Positions 48,768 through 57,480 are shown, counted from the first letter of the stretch. The stretch is 64,000 nucleotides of DNA from an uncultured SAR116 cluster alpha proteobacterium (GCA_902558885.1 CACEFQ010000001.1:62001-126000); one strand, 5' to 3'. Numbers and translations are program-made. Notes: generated by a model from the sequence alone, not told the origin.

Positions 48768-50090
48768 ATGTTCAAGTTGCGAAGTAAGTTATTACCTGTG
48801 GTTATGGCTTTTACTATAGCTTTAGGTTTTTCTTTTAATGCCGTTGGGGATGGCCATAAAGGAATGAAAGTACCATCAATTAAATCATCTGTACTTATGT
48901 CTGGGCTGGATGGTCCATGGGACATGGGATTTTTAGCTGATGGCACCATGTTTTTTACTGAAAAATGTAAAGGTCTTTCAGTTCGAACTAAAGGAGGCAA
49001 TGTTCATAAGCTTTATGGAATGAAAGGATCAAAAGGGTATGCTGATTCAGCAAATGATCTTTTTTGTTCAGGACAAGCAGGCATGTTAGGTGTAGTTGCT
49101 GATATAAATTTTGATAAAAATCGTGCGCTTTATGTATATTCAACATCTACAAAATATTATGGCTCAGGTTGTAAAACTAATTTTGAAAAATGCGATGGTA
49201 ATATTGTTATGAGGTTTAATGTTAGTAAAGACCTTAAAAGTGTTTCAAATCGTACAGATATAGTGAAAGACATTCAATACAAACCATTTGAGTCAAACCA
49301 GCCTTTTGGTGGCCCAGGTGCTCACAATGGTGGTAGACTTCGTGTTGGACCTGGTGGTTTTCTTTGGGTGACAGGCGGAGATCGTCATAGAGGAATTTGC
49401 CCTCAAGATGGCTCTCTGTTATGTGGAAAAGTTTTAAGAATAGATGGTGATGGTAAGGCACATCCTGGAAACAATCCTCCAGCAGGTTTTGACAAGCGTA
49501 TCTATACTTATGGTCATAGAAATGTACAAGGCATAGATTTTCGTCCAAGTGATGGAAGAGCATTCACTGCAGAACATGGTCCTTGGCATAATGATGAGAT
49601 TACCGGCTTGATAAATGGAGGTAATGCTGGATGGGATCCTGCTGAAAAAAGAGCAGGTAGAGGTGCATGTCCCGACAAATATTGCGGTTATGAGCCTAAT
49701 CAAAAGAAGGGCATGGATCCTGCAATACGTGCAGCTTATACTCCAATGAGTGATACTCGTTTCTCAGACTTAATGCCTGCTGCCTGGAATAACAATGGTT
49801 TTTCTCAAGGAACTGGTTCTGCTGCTTTTCTCAGAGGTAGTAACTGGGGCGTTTATGAAGGGCGTTTAGCTGTTGGCATTATGGGAATTGGTTTCGGCAA
49901 TACCCCTCCTGGCAAGCGAATTGATTTAATCAGCATTACTCCGGATGGATTAGGAATAAATGGTATTGTTCGTATGCCTCTTGGTTTTAATGAGAGATTT
50001 CGTGGCCTTGTAATGGGACCTGACAATGCACTGTATGTTGCAGTTGATGCAGGTAAAATCTATAAGGTTACAGCTAAATTATTGAATTAA
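48768..50090 (+). CDS. Sorbosone/glucose dehydrogenase-like PQQ protein
   Basis: The 440-residue protein has a signal peptide (hydrophobic residues 10-26) and a six-bladed beta-propeller like soluble glucose/L-sorbosone dehydrogenases (GSDH). Family features are LDGPWDMGFLADGTMFFTEK, GQAGMLGVVADINF, GGPGAHNGGRLRVGPGGFLWVTGGD and YGHRNVQGIDFRPSDGRAFTAEHGPWHNDEI. The HNGG histidine is the usual catalytic base and HR/EHGP fit PQQ contacts. It is expected to oxidise a sugar or alcohol in the periplasm and pass electrons to the cytochrome c encoded upstream. Substrate unknown, and no PQQ biosynthesis gene is seen here. Its base composition is less AT-rich than the surrounding DNA. Confidence 0.85.
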   Translation: MFKLRSKLLPVVMAFTIALGFSFNAVGDGHKGMKVPSIKSSVLMSGLDGPWDMGFLADGTMFFTEKCKGLSVRTKGGNVHKLYGMKGSKGYADSANDLFCSGQAGMLGVVADINFDKNRALYVYSTSTKYYGSGCKTNFEKCDGNIVMRFNVSKDLKSVSNRTDIVKDIQYKPFESNQPFGGPGAHNGGRLRVGPGGFLWVTGGDRHRGICPQDGSLLCGKVLRIDGDGKAHPGNNPPAGFDKRIYTYGHRNVQGIDFRPSDGRAFTAEHGPWHNDEITGLINGGNAGWDPAEKRAGRGACPDKYCGYEPNQKKGMDPAIRAAYTPMSDTRFSDLMPAAWNNNGFSQGTGSAAFLRGSNWGVYEGRLAVGIMGIGFGNTPPGKRIDLISITPDGLGINGIVRMPLGFNERFRGLVMGPDNALYVAVDAGKIYKVTAKLLN

Positions 50091-50107
50091 AATAACCTAA
50101 TGAAATT

Positions 50108-50148
50108 AATGTTCGTGCTAATGAAATATAGTACGAACATTTTTTTTA
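50108..50148 (+). terminator. Rho-independent terminator after sorbosone dehydrogenase-like gene
   Basis: A 13-pair stem (50108-50120 with 50129-50141, one G-T pair) encloses an 8-base loop and is followed by a run of T. It ends the cytochrome c/dehydrogenase transcript before the convergent gene. Confidence 0.88.
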
Positions 50149-50163
50149 AATATCTTATTGAAA

Positions 50164-50541
50164 TTATTTACATAGTTTATCTAGAAGTATATTGGTATGA
50201 GAACTTTTGTTAATTTTTATCTTTGATGTTTCGATCATATTAGTTGCCATTGCAGGGATCTTCCAATTCTTGTCAGTAAAGAAAGTATTTCGTAAAGTTG
50301 TTTCTGTAAATTTAGTACAATCTATTCTAATAAGACTTTGATAACTAAAGGCTCCCATAACAGAACCTTTAAATCTAATTCTACTCCAAACTTTAATAAA
50401 ATTAGCCTTCTTTTTTATTCGTTCATTGTCATAATAATAAATGCTTCCATTGGCTTTTTTTAGATAATCAATCCATTTAGCTTTAGTATTATTTGAAAAA
50501 ATTATAAGTAATACAAATGATGTTAAAATAATTTTTTGCAT
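50164..50541 (-). CDS. Small secreted protein, surface-adhesin E-like
   Basis: The 125-residue protein has a signal peptide (KIILTSFVLLIIFSNNTKA). The mature part, with WIDYLKKANGSIYYYDNERIKKKANFIKVWSRI, then SYQSLIRIDCTKFTETTLRNTFF, follows the pattern of the Haemophilus surface-adhesin E (PF16747-like) small beta domain, which is widespread and mostly of unknown task. Two cysteines are left in the mature part (DCTKF and LDKLCK) and could form a disulfide. It is convergent with the dehydrogenase gene. Family call rests on pattern recall. Confidence 0.55.
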   Translation of the reverse strand: MQKIILTSFVLLIIFSNNTKAKWIDYLKKANGSIYYYDNERIKKKANFIKVWSRIRFKGSVMGAFSYQSLIRIDCTKFTETTLRNTFFTDKNWKIPAMATNMIETSKIKINKSSHTNILLDKLCK

Positions 50542-50657
50542 TTTAAGGTTATAACACTTAGTTATCTAAAAACCTATTTATAAGTATTTATAATTTGATT
50601 AATAATTAAGAGCATAAGAGTAACAGGTAACAAAATGTTTAGTAAAAGAATTTAACC

Positions 50658-50726
50658 TGTCTAGTAAACTTAAAATATAATTACAGCAGTAAAAAAAACA
50701 TGAAAAATTGTCTAGTGCTGTCTAGT
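50658..50726. repeat. Three copies of TGTCTAGT
   Basis: Identical 8-mers lie at 50658-50665, 50709-50716 and 50719-50726; the last two start exactly 10 bases apart, one turn of the helix. A CTAGACTAG stretch follows at 50823-50831. The repeats sit in the 295-base gap upstream of the adhesin E-like gene and downstream of the small unknown gene, which suits a protein-binding site. The rest of the gap shows only a 49-codon open stretch on the minus strand (50681-50827) that has no start codon. Confidence 0.45.
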
Positions 50727-50836
50727 GGTAAAAATAAATCAAGAGCTTCATCTAAAGCCTCTTTAATTGTTTTTTTAGGAACTGTTTGTAAACAAGAAAT
50801 TTTAAATTTTTTCCAAACTAATCTAGACTAGTGTCA

Positions 50837-51097
50837 TTATTTTTTGATTGCGGAACCTTCTTGAATAGAAACTTTTGCCATAGCTTGTTCACCAAGGCCC
50901 TGCAACGCTTTCATTGTTTCAATTTTTTTCCCTGCAGAAGAAATGTTGTCAAAAATCTCTATAATAAAGCCACTATTTTCTCCAGTTTTAAAAAGCATTC
51001 TTTTATATTTATCTTCTTCTACGTTAGATGCTATTGCCTCGACAACAGCCCATAGAGACGGAGCAAGAAGTGTAAAGTTGATATTTCTTCCGTACAA
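50837..51097 (-). CDS. Unknown small protein downstream of GYD-like gene
   Basis: The 86-residue product starts at a TTG that directly follows the stop codon of the preceding gene. The ribosome-binding site GAGGAGGG lies inside the last codons of that gene, so translation is probably coupled. The product has a hydrophobic N-terminal part (FTLLAPSLWAVVEAIAS), a middle that reads RMLFKTGENSGFIIEIFDNI and a helix ending in GLGEQAMAKVSIQEG. No signal peptide is clear and no family is recognised. It is the last gene of a run on the minus strand: coxD-like, coxE-like, GYD-like, this gene. Confidence 0.6.
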   Translation of the reverse strand: MYGRNINFTLLAPSLWAVVEAIASNVEEDKYKRMLFKTGENSGFIIEIFDNISSAGKKIETMKALQGLGEQAMAKVSIQEGSAIKK

Positions 51098-51448
51098 TTA
51101 TCCCTCCTCAGCTCTTTGTTTAGCAGAAATGTATGATGCCATATTATCTGATGCTGTCTTATAAACATCTTTCCATTGCTCTGCTTCAAATGCTCTAAAC
51201 CAACTGAAGAAATTAAAGCTTCCACTGGCATATACAAGATTACAAGCTGCAGATACTATCTCATCGTTCTCTGCTTCAATAGTTACTAAAGTATCAAAGT
51301 CAGGATGGTTCAAATATAAAAATTCAATAACTTCTACATTAAATGCTTCAAACAAAGGTTTATTTAGTTCTTTTCTATTTTGAGGTTTGTTTAGCATTGA
51401 AGCAGCTGTTTGTTGTGAGTTTTTTCCAATCAATATATATTTTTGCAT
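51098..51448 (-). CDS. GYD domain-like small protein
   Basis: The 116-residue protein resembles the GYD family of small ferredoxin-like folds: it starts with MQKYILIGKNSQQTAASML, has FNVEVIEFLYLNHPDFDTLVTIEAENDEIVSA and later NLVYASGSFNFFSWFRAFEAEQW. These pieces match the order of strand, helix, strand with a conserved (F/Y)-D motif in GYD proteins, which have no firm function. It lies 68 bases after the coxE-like gene on the same strand, and its last codons carry the ribosome-binding site of the following gene. The resemblance is a recall judgement. Confidence 0.5.
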   Translation of the reverse strand: MQKYILIGKNSQQTAASMLNKPQNRKELNKPLFEAFNVEVIEFLYLNHPDFDTLVTIEAENDEIVSAACNLVYASGSFNFFSWFRAFEAEQWKDVYKTASDNMASYISAKQRAEEG

Positions 51449-51516
51449 TAAGATTTCCTTTAATTTTTTAAATTTTAATAAAAGTATAAATAAATATAAA
51501 TTTTTGGAAACTTTAA

Positions 51517-52668
51517 TTAAAAGATATTTTCTACAAGGTTCTTAATTGAATTTAAATTATGAATTGGAATATGTTTATCTACATGTTTCAAAATTTTTTT
51601 TATGCTATTTACCTTTGGTTCAAATTTCTTATATCTTAAAAGCGGATTAAGCCATATAATCTTATTGGTAAAAAGAGACATTCTTTTCATTTCAAAATCT
51701 AAGTTTTGGCTATCATCTCTTTCCAATCCGTCTGTTATTAATAATAATGTCTGATTTTGTGTGAGTATTCTTCTAGACCAATTAAAATTAAAATCTTTAA
51801 TAGAACTTGTTATTTTTGTTCCAGCAGCCCAGTCATTTACAAATTTTCCAACTTTATCTAATGAAAGATCAATATCTTTGTTTTTTAAAAATTTTGTAAT
51901 TCTAGTTAATTCTGTGCCAAAGGTAAAAACTTCTATATTTTTATGTTGTTGAATTAATATATGACTTAAAAATAACATTACTCTGCTATAACTTTCCATA
52001 GATCCTGATATATCAATTAAAATCACAATTGGTTTAAATTTTTTTATTTTATCTTTGAAAGCTAGATGGATAATGCCACTCTTTTTCACACTTTTTTTAA
52101 TTGTATATTTAGCGGAAATTTTAGAACTTTGATCATTTTTTTTCCACCGTCTAGAGATTTGTGTTTTAGATTTAATTAAAATCTTTTCAATTTCTTTTTC
52201 AGCTTGATGTATCTCTTCGAGAGACATCATTTCAAAATCTTTTGTATTTAAAGCAGATTTATTTGACCATGACATTTGAGAATCAAATATAATTTCTTCT
52301 TTTTTTTCTATATTTACATCTTTGTTTTGTTTTTGAATGTTGTCGCTAATTCTTTTCAGTTGTTTTTTATTAGTTGTCGGTGCTTTTTGTGTTCCAATTT
52401 GTGGTAACAATAAATTAAACATTTGTTGAAGAATTTTAGGGTTTTGCCAAAATAAATGAAAACATTGATCAAAAATTTCTGTATCTTCATTTCTATAAAT
52501 AAGATTTGAATGTAATGCCCAATAAAATTCATTTCGATTTCCTATTTTAAGAATTTTTATTGAATTTAAAGCATCAATTGATGATTGGTTTCCTATTTTA
52601 ATACCTGAATTTCTTAACAATCTTATAAATCGCAAAATATTTTTTAATAATTTACTCTCTTCATCCAT
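51517..52668 (-). CDS. VWA domain protein, CoxE-like
   Basis: The 383-residue protein has a C-terminal von Willebrand factor A domain with the metal-ion site motif ILIDISGSMESYSR, followed by LLLITDGLERDDSQNL and NKIIWLNPLLRY. A helical N-terminal half with lysine-rich linker precedes it. It belongs to the CoxE/DUF58-neighbour group that works with MoxR-type ATPases to finish molybdenum-hydroxylase or similar enzymes. The gene lies 28 bases after the MoxR-type gene on the same strand and is divergent from coxSLM, so a maturation role for that enzyme is the natural inference. Confidence 0.86.
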   Translation of the reverse strand: MDEESKLLKNILRFIRLLRNSGIKIGNQSSIDALNSIKILKIGNRNEFYWALHSNLIYRNEDTEIFDQCFHLFWQNPKILQQMFNLLLPQIGTQKAPTTNKKQLKRISDNIQKQNKDVNIEKKEEIIFDSQMSWSNKSALNTKDFEMMSLEEIHQAEKEIEKILIKSKTQISRRWKKNDQSSKISAKYTIKKSVKKSGIIHLAFKDKIKKFKPIVILIDISGSMESYSRVMLFLSHILIQQHKNIEVFTFGTELTRITKFLKNKDIDLSLDKVGKFVNDWAAGTKITSSIKDFNFNWSRRILTQNQTLLLITDGLERDDSQNLDFEMKRMSLFTNKIIWLNPLLRYKKFEPKVNSIKKILKHVDKHIPIHNLNSIKNLVENIF

Positions 52669-52696
52669 AATTTTAATTTGCGAATTTAAAATTTTA

Positions 52697-53593
52697 TTAC
52701 TTTCTATTAATCAGTGACATTTCAGCTTGAATTGTTGCTAGTATTTTTGATGCTTCACTATCTTTTAGTTTTTTAATATCATCTTGATTTTTTAATAAAG
52801 TTCCAATTGTAGATTCTAAAACCTCAGGATTTATTGTTATGTAGTTAAGTTCTACAATTGCTTGAGCCCAGTCTATAGTTTCAGCTATTCCAGGTTGCTT
52901 AAAGAGTTCAATTTTTCTTATTTCTTTTACAAAATAGATTATAGAATTTGATAATTCTTCATTAATATTAGGAACTCTAGATTTAAGAATTTTTAATTCC
53001 TGTTCTACATCAGGATAGTCAACAAAATGATATAAGCATCTTCTTTTCAGAGCATCATGAATTTCTCTAGTTCGGTTTGAAGTTATTATAACAATTGGAG
53101 GTTCTTTTGCTTGAATTGTTCCGATTTCAGGAATAGTTATTTGCCAGTCAGAGAGAAGTTCTAATAGGAAAGCCTCAAAAGGCGGATCCGCTCTATCAAT
53201 TTCATCAATTAGTAAAATCGGAAAATCTTCCACTTTTTCAGCTGATATAGATTTAAGTAAAGGTCTTTCCTGAAGATATTTTTTTGAATATATATTTTCT
53301 GAGTCACCTTTTTGAATAGATATCATTTGGGCAGCAAAATTCCACTCAAAAGCTGCAGAAGACATATCTAATCCTTCATAACATTGTAAACGAATAAGAG
53401 GTTTTTTAAAAATTTTAGATAGAGATTTAGCTAACTCTGTTTTTCCTACCCCAGCTTCACCTTCAAGTAGAATTGGTTTTTTTAATTTTAATAATAAGTA
53501 AATTGATGTACTTAAGCCTAGATTTGATATATATCCAACTTTTGACAATTGGCTTGTTATTTCTTCTACACTTTTAATTTGTTTAGTATTCAT
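52697..53593 (-). CDS. MoxR-type AAA ATPase, CoxD-like
   Basis: The 298-residue AAA ATPase of the MoxR family has Walker A LLEGEAGVGKTELAK, Walker B LLIDEIDRADPPFEAFLLELL and the sensor region VIITSNRTREIHDALKRRC. CoxD in CO dehydrogenase systems is a MoxR ATPase that helps build the copper-sulfur-molybdenum site, and pairing with a VWA gene is standard. The ATG at 53593 is preferred to the TTG at 53608. Divergent transcription from coxS over a 176-base region is visible. Confidence 0.86.
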   Translation of the reverse strand: MNTKQIKSVEEITSQLSKVGYISNLGLSTSIYLLLKLKKPILLEGEAGVGKTELAKSLSKIFKKPLIRLQCYEGLDMSSAAFEWNFAAQMISIQKGDSENIYSKKYLQERPLLKSISAEKVEDFPILLIDEIDRADPPFEAFLLELLSDWQITIPEIGTIQAKEPPIVIITSNRTREIHDALKRRCLYHFVDYPDVEQELKILKSRVPNINEELSNSIIYFVKEIRKIELFKQPGIAETIDWAQAIVELNYITINPEVLESTIGTLLKNQDDIKKLKDSEASKILATIQAEMSLINRK

Positions 53594-53675
53594 TATTAAT
53601 AATCTCATTCATTAAATTAATTTAAAAAAATTAATTGTAATTAGCTTTTTTTTTGTGCATTCTTTTAATATGTAA

Positions 53676-53692
53676 TTTGATTAGTAATCAAA
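53676..53692. promoter_or_regulatory. Perfect inverted repeat, possible operator
   Basis: TTTGATTAGTAATCAAA is an 8-base perfect inverted repeat around one central G. It lies in the region between the divergent coxD-like and coxS genes and contains a T-N11-A spacing of the LysR type. Which regulator binds is unknown. Confidence 0.55.
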
Positions 53693-53694
53693 AA

Positions 53695-53713
53695 GTAATA
53701 TGAACAATATTAC
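53695..53713. promoter_or_regulatory. Second inverted repeat, possible operator
   Basis: GTAATAT and ATATTAC are perfect inverted arms separated by GAACA. The dyad begins 2 bases after the first one, so the two stand side by side. It may be a second operator half for a tetrameric regulator or overlap the coxS promoter. Confidence 0.5.
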
Positions 53714-53769
53714 AAGCTTTATTTATATAGTCACAAATCTTACGAGGTTTGTTTTTGGGGGGGCAAGAA

Positions 53770-54234
53770 ATGGAAATTTCATTAAAAATTAATGGAAAAG
53801 ATGTAAAGGCGGACGTTAAGCCTAATACTCTATTATCTACTTTTATACGTGAGGATTTAAATTTAACAGGAACTCATATTGGTTGTGATACATCACAATG
53901 TGGTGCATGTGCCATTCATTTAAATGGAGATGCTGTTAAATCTTGTGCCATTTTAGCTGCACAAGCAGATGGAGCAGAAATCACAACAATTGAAGGAATT
54001 GCTAATGATGATGAGTTGCACCCAATGCAACAAGCATTTCACGAAAACCATGGTCTGCAATGTGGATATTGTACGCCAGGTATGGTTATGAGTTCAATTA
54101 AATTAGTTGAAAACAACCCTAATATTTCTGAAGAGGAAATTCGTAAAGGGTTAGAAGGTAACATATGTAGATGTACAGGTTACCACAATATAGTTAAATC
54201 AGTAAAACAAGCTGCAACAGTGATGGGAGGATAA
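53770..54234 (+). CDS. Aerobic CO dehydrogenase-type small subunit (2Fe-2S)
   Basis: The 154-residue protein has two 2Fe-2S clusters in the xanthine dehydrogenase small-subunit layout. The plant-type ferredoxin cluster uses Cys39, Cys44, Cys47 and Cys59, the helical cluster Cys98, Cys101, Cys133 and Cys135. All eight cysteines are present, so electron flow should work. The ATG at 53770 is used, with a G-rich tract upstream. The order coxS-coxL-coxM marks form II enzymes of the family. Substrate: see coxL. The gene overlaps no others and ends 4 bases before coxL. Confidence 0.94.
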   Translation: MEISLKINGKDVKADVKPNTLLSTFIREDLNLTGTHIGCDTSQCGACAIHLNGDAVKSCAILAAQADGAEITTIEGIANDDELHPMQQAFHENHGLQCGYCTPGMVMSSIKLVENNPNISEEEIRKGLEGNICRCTGYHNIVKSVKQAATVMGG

Positions 54235-54238
54235 GATA

Positions 54239-56608
54239 ATGCCAGACGGAGGTTCAACAGGAATAGGCGTATCAGTTAAAAGAAAAGAAGACTATAGGTT
54301 TTTGGTGGGTGAGGGTAATTATACCGACGATATTAATAGACCAAACCAAACCCATACTTATATGTTAAGATCAAGTTCTGCTCACGCAAAATTTTCAATA
54401 GATACATCTAAAGCATCAAAAGCAAAGGGTGTTGTGAAAATTTTTGTTGGAACAGATATGGAAGTAGGTAGTATTCCTTGTGGTTGGCAAGTAGATTCAA
54501 AAGATGGTACACCAATGAGGGAGCCAGCACATCCTCCAATAGCAAAAGATAAGGTAAGATATGTTGGAGAAATCATAGCAGTGATTATTGCAGAAAGTTT
54601 AGAAGATGCTAAAAATGCTGCTGAATTAATAGATGTTAATTATAACGATATTCCTGTAATTATAGATATGCAAGATGCATTAGATAATTCAAAAGGTTTA
54701 GTGCACGATGAAATTGAGAGTAATGTTTGTTATGATTGGGAGTTAGGAGATAGTGAAGCTGTAGATAAAGCAATTTCTGAAGCTGCTCATATTACTAGTC
54801 TTGATATAAGAAATAACAGATTAATTCCTAATGCTATGGAAACTAGGTCAGCAATAGGTGATTATGAACATGCGACAGGTCAATATACCCTTTACACAAC
54901 AAGTCAAAATCCACATGTAATAAGGTTGTTAATGGGTGCTTTTGTACTTGGTTTACCAGAGCATAAATTAAGAGTTATAGCACCTGATGTTGGTGGGGGA
55001 TTTGGTTCAAAAATTTTTCATTATGCAGAAGAAGCAATTGTAACTTGGGCATCAAACAAAATTAGAAGGCCAGTAAAATGGACTTCAGATAGATCTGAAG
55101 CCTTTATTTCTGACGCTCATGGCAGAGATCATGTTACATCTGTAAAATTAGCTTTAGACAAAGATGGAAAATTTTTAGCTTTGAAAGTTGATACTTTAGC
55201 AAACATGGGAGCATACTTATCAACTTTTGCATCAAGCGTTCCTACTTATTTATATGCAACACTTCTGGCAGGCACTTATACTACTCCTGCAATACATTGT
55301 AATGTAAAATCAATTTTTACTAATACTGTTCCTGTTGATGCATATAGAGGCGCAGGTAGACCAGAGGCGACTTATCTAATTGAAAGAATTGTAGATAAGG
55401 CAGCTCGAGAGATGGGAATAAGTCAAGTTGAAATAAGACGTAAAAACTTTATTCCTGTTGATGCTTTTCCTTATCAAACTCCAGTCGCATTGCAGTATGA
55501 TAGTGGAAATTACAACGCCACACTTGATGCAGCTCTTAAAAAAGCTGATTATGAAGGCTTTGCGGCTAGAAAGGCAGATTCTGTAAAAAGAGGTATGTTA
55601 AGAGGAATAGGTTTTTCAACATATCTTGAGGCTTGTGGTATTGCGCCTTCGGCTGTTGTTGGTTCTCTTGGAGCTAGAGCAGGATTGTTTGAGTGTGCGG
55701 AGGTAAGGGTTCATCCAACAGGCTCAGTAACGGTTTTTACTGGCTCACATAGTCATGGTCAAGGCCACGAGACTACGTTTGCTCAGTTAGTAAGTGAAAA
55801 GTTAGGTATATCTACAGATATGGTTGAAATAAGCCATGGAGATACTAACAATATACCATTTGGAATGGGTACTTATGGATCTAGATCTTTAGCAGTAGGC
55901 GGAGAAGCCATTGTAAAGGCTATGGACAAGGTTATTGCTAAAGCCAAAAAGATTGCTGCTCATGTTATGGAAGCTTCGGCTGATGATATTGAATTAAATA
56001 ATGGAAATTTTGAAATTGCAGGAACTGACAAATCTATGTCTCTAGCTGATATATCATTAGCAGCTTATGTGCCTCATAACTATCCTCATGAGGAATTGGA
56101 GCCAGGATTAGATGAAAAAGCTTTTTATGATCCTCTTAATTTCACTTATCCAGGAGGTTGTCATATCTGTGAAGTAGAGATTAATCCAAATACTGGTGAA
56201 GTTAAAGTTGAAGGTATGACTGCTGTAGATGATGTAGGAAAAGTTATAAATCCAATGATTGTCGAGGGACAAATTCATGGAGGTTTGGCTCAAGGTATTG
56301 GTCAGGCTCTGCTTGAAAATGCAGCTTATGATAGCAACGGACAACTTCTTTCTGGTTCCTACATGGACTACGCAATGCCACGTGCTGACAATTTTGTAGA
56401 TTTTAAGGTAGGTAATGAAGTTACACTTTGCACTCATAATTCTCTGGGCGTAAAAGGTTGTGGTGAAGTTGGTGCAATTGGTTCTCCACCTGCGGTAATC
56501 AATGCAGTTGTTGATGCTTTATCAGAACTTGGTGTCGAAGACATTTCAATGCCTGCTACTTCTGAAAAGGTTTGGAATGCTATAAATCAAGCCAAAAATA
56601 AAAATTAA
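54239..56608 (+). CDS. Form II CO dehydrogenase-like molybdenum subunit
   Basis: The 789-residue protein is the large subunit of a molybdenum hydroxylase in the CO dehydrogenase/xanthine oxidase family. The active-site loop is AYRGAGR at residues 368-374, the form II type; true CO-oxidising form I enzymes have AYxCSFR with a copper-binding cysteine. The conserved active-site glutamate is Glu743 in GCGEVGA. MoCo-binding features VGGGFGSK and [15 protein letters not shown] are present. The substrate is therefore probably an aldehyde, purine or other small carbonyl and not CO, but this is not decided by sequence. It is 11 bases before coxM and sits beside CoxDE-like maturation genes. Confidence 0.9.
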   Translation: MPDGGSTGIGVSVKRKEDYRFLVGEGNYTDDINRPNQTHTYMLRSSSAHAKFSIDTSKASKAKGVVKIFVGTDMEVGSIPCGWQVDSKDGTPMREPAHPPIAKDKVRYVGEIIAVIIAESLEDAKNAAELIDVNYNDIPVIIDMQDALDNSKGLVHDEIESNVCYDWELGDSEAVDKAISEAAHITSLDIRNNRLIPNAMETRSAIGDYEHATGQYTLYTTSQNPHVIRLLMGAFVLGLPEHKLRVIAPDVGGGFGSKIFHYAEEAIVTWASNKIRRPVKWTSDRSEAFISDAHGRDHVTSVKLALDKDGKFLALKVDTLANMGAYLSTFASSVPTYLYATLLAGTYTTPAIHCNVKSIFTNTVPVDAYRGAGRPEATYLIERIVDKAAREMGISQVEIRRKNFIPVDAFPYQTPVALQYDSGNYNATLDAALKKADYEGFAARKADSVKRGMLRGIGFSTYLEACGIAPSAVVGSLGARAGLFECAEVRVHPTGSVTVFTGSHSHGQGHETTFAQLVSEKLGISTDMVEISHGDTNNIPFGMGTYGSRSLAVGGEAIVKAMDKVIAKAKKIAAHVMEASADDIELNNGNFEIAGTDKSMSLADISLAAYVPHNYPHEELEPGLDEKAFYDPLNFTYPGGCHICEVEINPNTGEVKVEGMTAVDDVGKVINPMIVEGQIHGGLAQGIGQALLENAAYDSNGQLLSGSYMDYAMPRADNFVDFKVGNEVTLCTHNSLGVKGCGEVGAIGSPPAVINAVVDALSELGVEDISMPATSEKVWNAINQAKNKN

Positions 56609-56619
56609 GGGGGGAAGTC

Positions 56620-57414
56620 ATGTATGAATTACAATACTCAAAACCATCAAGCGTGAATGACGCAGTTGCTGAAATTAAAAAATCTTCAGATTCTAAATTC
56701 CTTGCTGGTGGAATGACTTTGATACCAACATTAAAAGCAAGATTATCCTCTGCTGATACATTGGTTGATCTTAAGGGGGCTAACTTAAGTAAAATTTCAG
56801 TCTCAAGTTCTGAAATCACGATTGGGTCAATGACACGTCACTGTGATGTAGCTTCATCTAACGATGTTAAGGGATCTTTGCCTGCTTTGGCTAAGCTTGC
56901 TGGAGGAATTGGAGACCATATGGTTAGAAGTTGTGGTACAATTGGGGGCTCTTTAGCAAATAATGACCCAGCTGCTTGTTATCCATCTGCCGCCTTGGCA
57001 TTAGACACAACTATAGTCACAAATGAAAGATCCATTTCAGCTGAGGATTTTTTTGTAGGAATGTTTGAAACAGCCTTGAATGAGAATGAAATAATTACAG
57101 AGGTAAAATTTCAAATTCCAGAAAAAGCATCGTACATTAAATTTCCTAACCCAGCTTCTAGATATGCTATGGTTGGTGTTTTTGTAGCCAAAAAAGCAAG
57201 CGGTGTTACTGTTGCTGTAACTGGAGCTGGTGAAAATGGAGTTTTTAGGTGTAGTGAAATTGAAATTGCTTTAAACTCAAATTTTTCGACAGAATCACTT
57301 GAAAATATTGATATTTCTCCTGATAGTTTGAATAGCGATATTCATGCCAGTGCAGCATACAGGGCTAATTTGATTAAAGAAATGGCAAAAAGAGCTTTGC
57401 AGGAAATGATTTAA
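56620..57414 (+). CDS. CO dehydrogenase-type FAD subunit
   Basis: The 264-residue FAD-binding subunit carries the family's two flavin motifs, AGGMT (residues 29-33) and TIGGS (residues 107-111) with NNDPAACYPSA. It passes electrons from the iron-sulfur subunit to an acceptor, probably a quinone. A GGGGGGAAG ribosome-binding site precedes the ATG. It closes the coxSLM operon and is followed by a strong terminator. Confidence 0.93.
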   Translation: MYELQYSKPSSVNDAVAEIKKSSDSKFLAGGMTLIPTLKARLSSADTLVDLKGANLSKISVSSSEITIGSMTRHCDVASSNDVKGSLPALAKLAGGIGDHMVRSCGTIGGSLANNDPAACYPSAALALDTTIVTNERSISAEDFFVGMFETALNENEIITEVKFQIPEKASYIKFPNPASRYAMVGVFVAKKASGVTVAVTGAGENGVFRCSEIEIALNSNFSTESLENIDISPDSLNSDIHASAAYRANLIKEMAKRALQEMI

Positions 57415-57446
57415 TTTAATCTTGTTGCTAAATAATAATTTTTTTT

Positions 57447-57480
57447 AAACCATCTTTAATTATTAAAGGTGGTTTTTTTT
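57447..57480 (+). terminator. Terminator after coxM; stem includes ribosome-binding site of dsrE-like gene
   Basis: The stem pairs AACCATCTTTAA (57448-57459) with TTAAAGGTGGTT (57463-57474), one G-T pair and a 3-base loop, followed by T6. The right arm carries AAAGGTGG at 57465-57472, which is a good Shine-Dalgarno site for the TTG start at 57479. The hairpin therefore both ends the cox transcript and masks the next start. Confidence 0.85.

Noticed and set aside
49234-49703. Two overlapping antisense open frames within the dehydrogenase gene
   Set aside because: They are shadows on the other strand of the better supported sorbosone dehydrogenase-like gene.
50681-50827. 49-codon open stretch on the minus strand
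   Set aside because: It reads plausibly as protein in part (VPKKTIKEALDEALDLF) but has no start codon and no ribosome-binding site; at most a remnant.
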